DNA from: Verrucomicrobiales bacterium
GTDB taxonomy: Bacteria > Verrucomicrobiota > Verrucomicrobiia > Verrucomicrobiales > DEV007
Assembly (NCBI GenBank): GCA_007123695.1
Contig: SLGN01000654.1
Location: forward strand, 1 to 5,609
Direction: 5' to 3'
DNA: 5,609 nucleotides
Positions 4,789 to 5,609 of this stretch are shown one piece after another (the first letter of the stretch is position 1; the number at the start of each line of letters is the position of its first letter). The position numbers and the translations under genes are program-made. The notes beneath the pieces are model-generated. The model was not told where the DNA came from, ran no database searches, and worked only from the letters and a program-made list of their open reading frames with translations.

Positions 4789-5609
4789 TCACGCCGCCTC
4801 GACCTCGACCCGGATGGGCGCGATGTCCCATTTGGGGTTCTGGCCGAGGAAGCGGCAGGGGTTGTTGTGGAAGACCTCGATGGCCTCTTGCAGGCTGTGG
4901 CCGCGGCGGCGGTATTCGAGGATGCACTCCTGCAGGGTGAAAGGGTCGCTGGGACCCCAGTCGGCGGAGGAGTTCACCAGGAGACGCTCGCGCCCGTACT
5001 TTTCGAGGGTATCGACGGCGCGGCGGGGGCTGCATTTGGTGATCGGATACAGCGTCATGCCGGCCCAGTAGCCGGCGTCGAGGACGGGCTTCACGGTGTG
5101 CTCCTCGACGTGGTCGATCCAGACGCGGCTGCGGTCGATGTCGAGCCCGGCGAGGGCTTCGAGCACGGTCTTGGTGCCGTGGGCCTTGTCCGAGAGATGG
5201 GGGGTGTGGATCAGCACGAGCTGCCCGTGGGCCATGGCCAGCTCGACATGGGCGAGGAGGGCGTCGATCTCGTTCGGCGTCGATTTGTGCAGGCCGGTCT
5301 CGCCGACGCCGAGGCAGGTCGGCTTTTCGAGGAACTCGGGCATGGCCCGCAGCACCTCGCGGGTGAGCTCGGGGTTCTCCGCTTCCTTGGGGTTCAACGC
5401 GACCCAGCAATAGTGGCGGATTCCGTACTGCGTGGCGCGGGTCGGCTCGAACTCGGAGATCTGGACGAAGTAGTCGATGAAGGTCTCGGGGAAGCGGCGG
5501 TCGTAACCGGCCCAAAAGGCGGGCTCGCAGACCGCGACGACGCCGGACATGGCCATGCGCTCGTAGTCCTGCGCGGTGCGGGCGATGGCGTGGTAGTGGG
5601 GCTGGACGA
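4789..5609 (-). CDS. TatD-superfamily metallohydrolase, EboB-like, 5' end missing
   Basis: The reading frame is open to the right edge, giving 273 whole codons, so only a few N-terminal residues should be missing. An internal ATG at 5554-5556 looks like a start but must be rejected: the 17 codons before it read VQPHYHAIARTAQDYER and contain the HxH metal motif (His at 5596-5598 and 5590-5592). Other TatD-type metal ligands, numbered from that internal Met: Glu86 (GVGETG), His117 (LVLIHTPH), His149 (WIDH) and Asp199 (NSSADWG). The pattern PHYH...AVCEPAFW...HYCWVALNPKEA...LIHTPH...KGT-like...VNSSADWGPSDP matches the TatD-like EboB proteins of ebo gene clusters, known in cyanobacteria and Bacteroidota and tied to export or handling of a natural-product precursor. 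The gene downstream is not eboC, so this is either the last gene of a rearranged cluster or a stand-alone homologue. A metal-dependent hydrolase is near certain; the ebo role is inferred. Confidence 0.88.
   Translation of the reverse strand, partial: VQPHYHAIARTAQDYERMAMSGVVAVCEPAFWAGYDRRFPETFIDYFVQISEFEPTRATQYGIRHYCWVALNPKEAENPELTREVLRAMPEFLEKPTCLGVGETGLHKSTPNEIDALLAHVELAMAHGQLVLIHTPHLSDKAHGTKTVLEALAGLDIDRSRVWIDHVEEHTVKPVLDAGYWAGMTLYPITKCSPRRAVDTLEKYGRERLLVNSSADWGPSDPFTLQECILEYRRRGHSLQEAIEVFHNNPCRFLGQNPKWDIAPIRVEVEAA

Noticed and set aside
4741..4790. tRNA-like sequence on the minus strand (GGGTTCAAATC resembles a T-loop)
   Set aside because: The T-stem does not pair beyond one or two bases, and there is no D-arm or anticodon stem upstream, so no cloverleaf forms.
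4721..5515. Minus-strand frame (264 codons) overlapping the EboB-type gene in another phase
   Set aside because: The translation is Arg/Pro-rich and typical of an off-frame reading; the in-phase frame carries all metal-ligand motifs.
5548..5556. Two internal ATGs as the start of the TatD-type hydrolase
   Set aside because: The in-frame sequence upstream to the window edge encodes the essential HxH metal motif, so the true start lies outside the window.

Overview
The window is GC-rich bacterial DNA (about two thirds G+C by eye) in which every confidently called gene lies on the minus strand. Read in the direction of transcription, from right to left, it holds: the 5'-truncated end of a TatD-superfamily metallohydrolase of the EboB type (runs off the right edge); a 218-base intergenic stretch; a 71-residue FmdB-family small protein that has lost the usual zinc-ribbon cysteines; cysteinyl-tRNA synthetase (cysS), whose start overlaps the fmdB-type stop as TGATG; a repeat-bearing 106-base intergenic stretch; a threonyl-tRNA synthetase (thrS) without the N-terminal TGS domain; and a lipoprotein glutaminyl-peptide cyclotransferase. 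Bases 1-228 hold no gene I can defend.

Taxonomy is inferred only from style. High GC, synthetases with Bacteroidota/Verrucomicrobiota-like sequence, starts without Shine-Dalgarno sequences, a Cys-poor FmdB protein and an EboB homologue together suggest Verrucomicrobiota (perhaps Opitutae-like) or a neighbouring phylum. There is no rRNA or other marker to settle it.

Functionally this looks mostly like housekeeping. Two zinc-dependent aminoacyl-tRNA synthetases supply Cys-tRNA and Thr-tRNA. A small protein is translationally coupled to the first. An exported cyclotransferase would modify N-terminal glutamine outside the cytoplasm. The EboB-type hydrolase is the only sign of an accessory pathway: if genuine, the rest of an ebo cluster would lie to the right, outside the window.

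The most unusual material is between and within these genes. A 7-bp tandem repeat abuts the thrS start and supplies -10-like hexamers. Three ACAGGGT copies occur at exactly 22-bp intervals between cysS and thrS. A perfect 6-3-6 dyad lies upstream of the fmdB-cysS pair. All four ribbon cysteines of the FmdB protein are replaced, and the ThrRS naturally lacks TGS. I see no CRISPR array, insertion sequence, RNA gene or clearly new multi-gene system.
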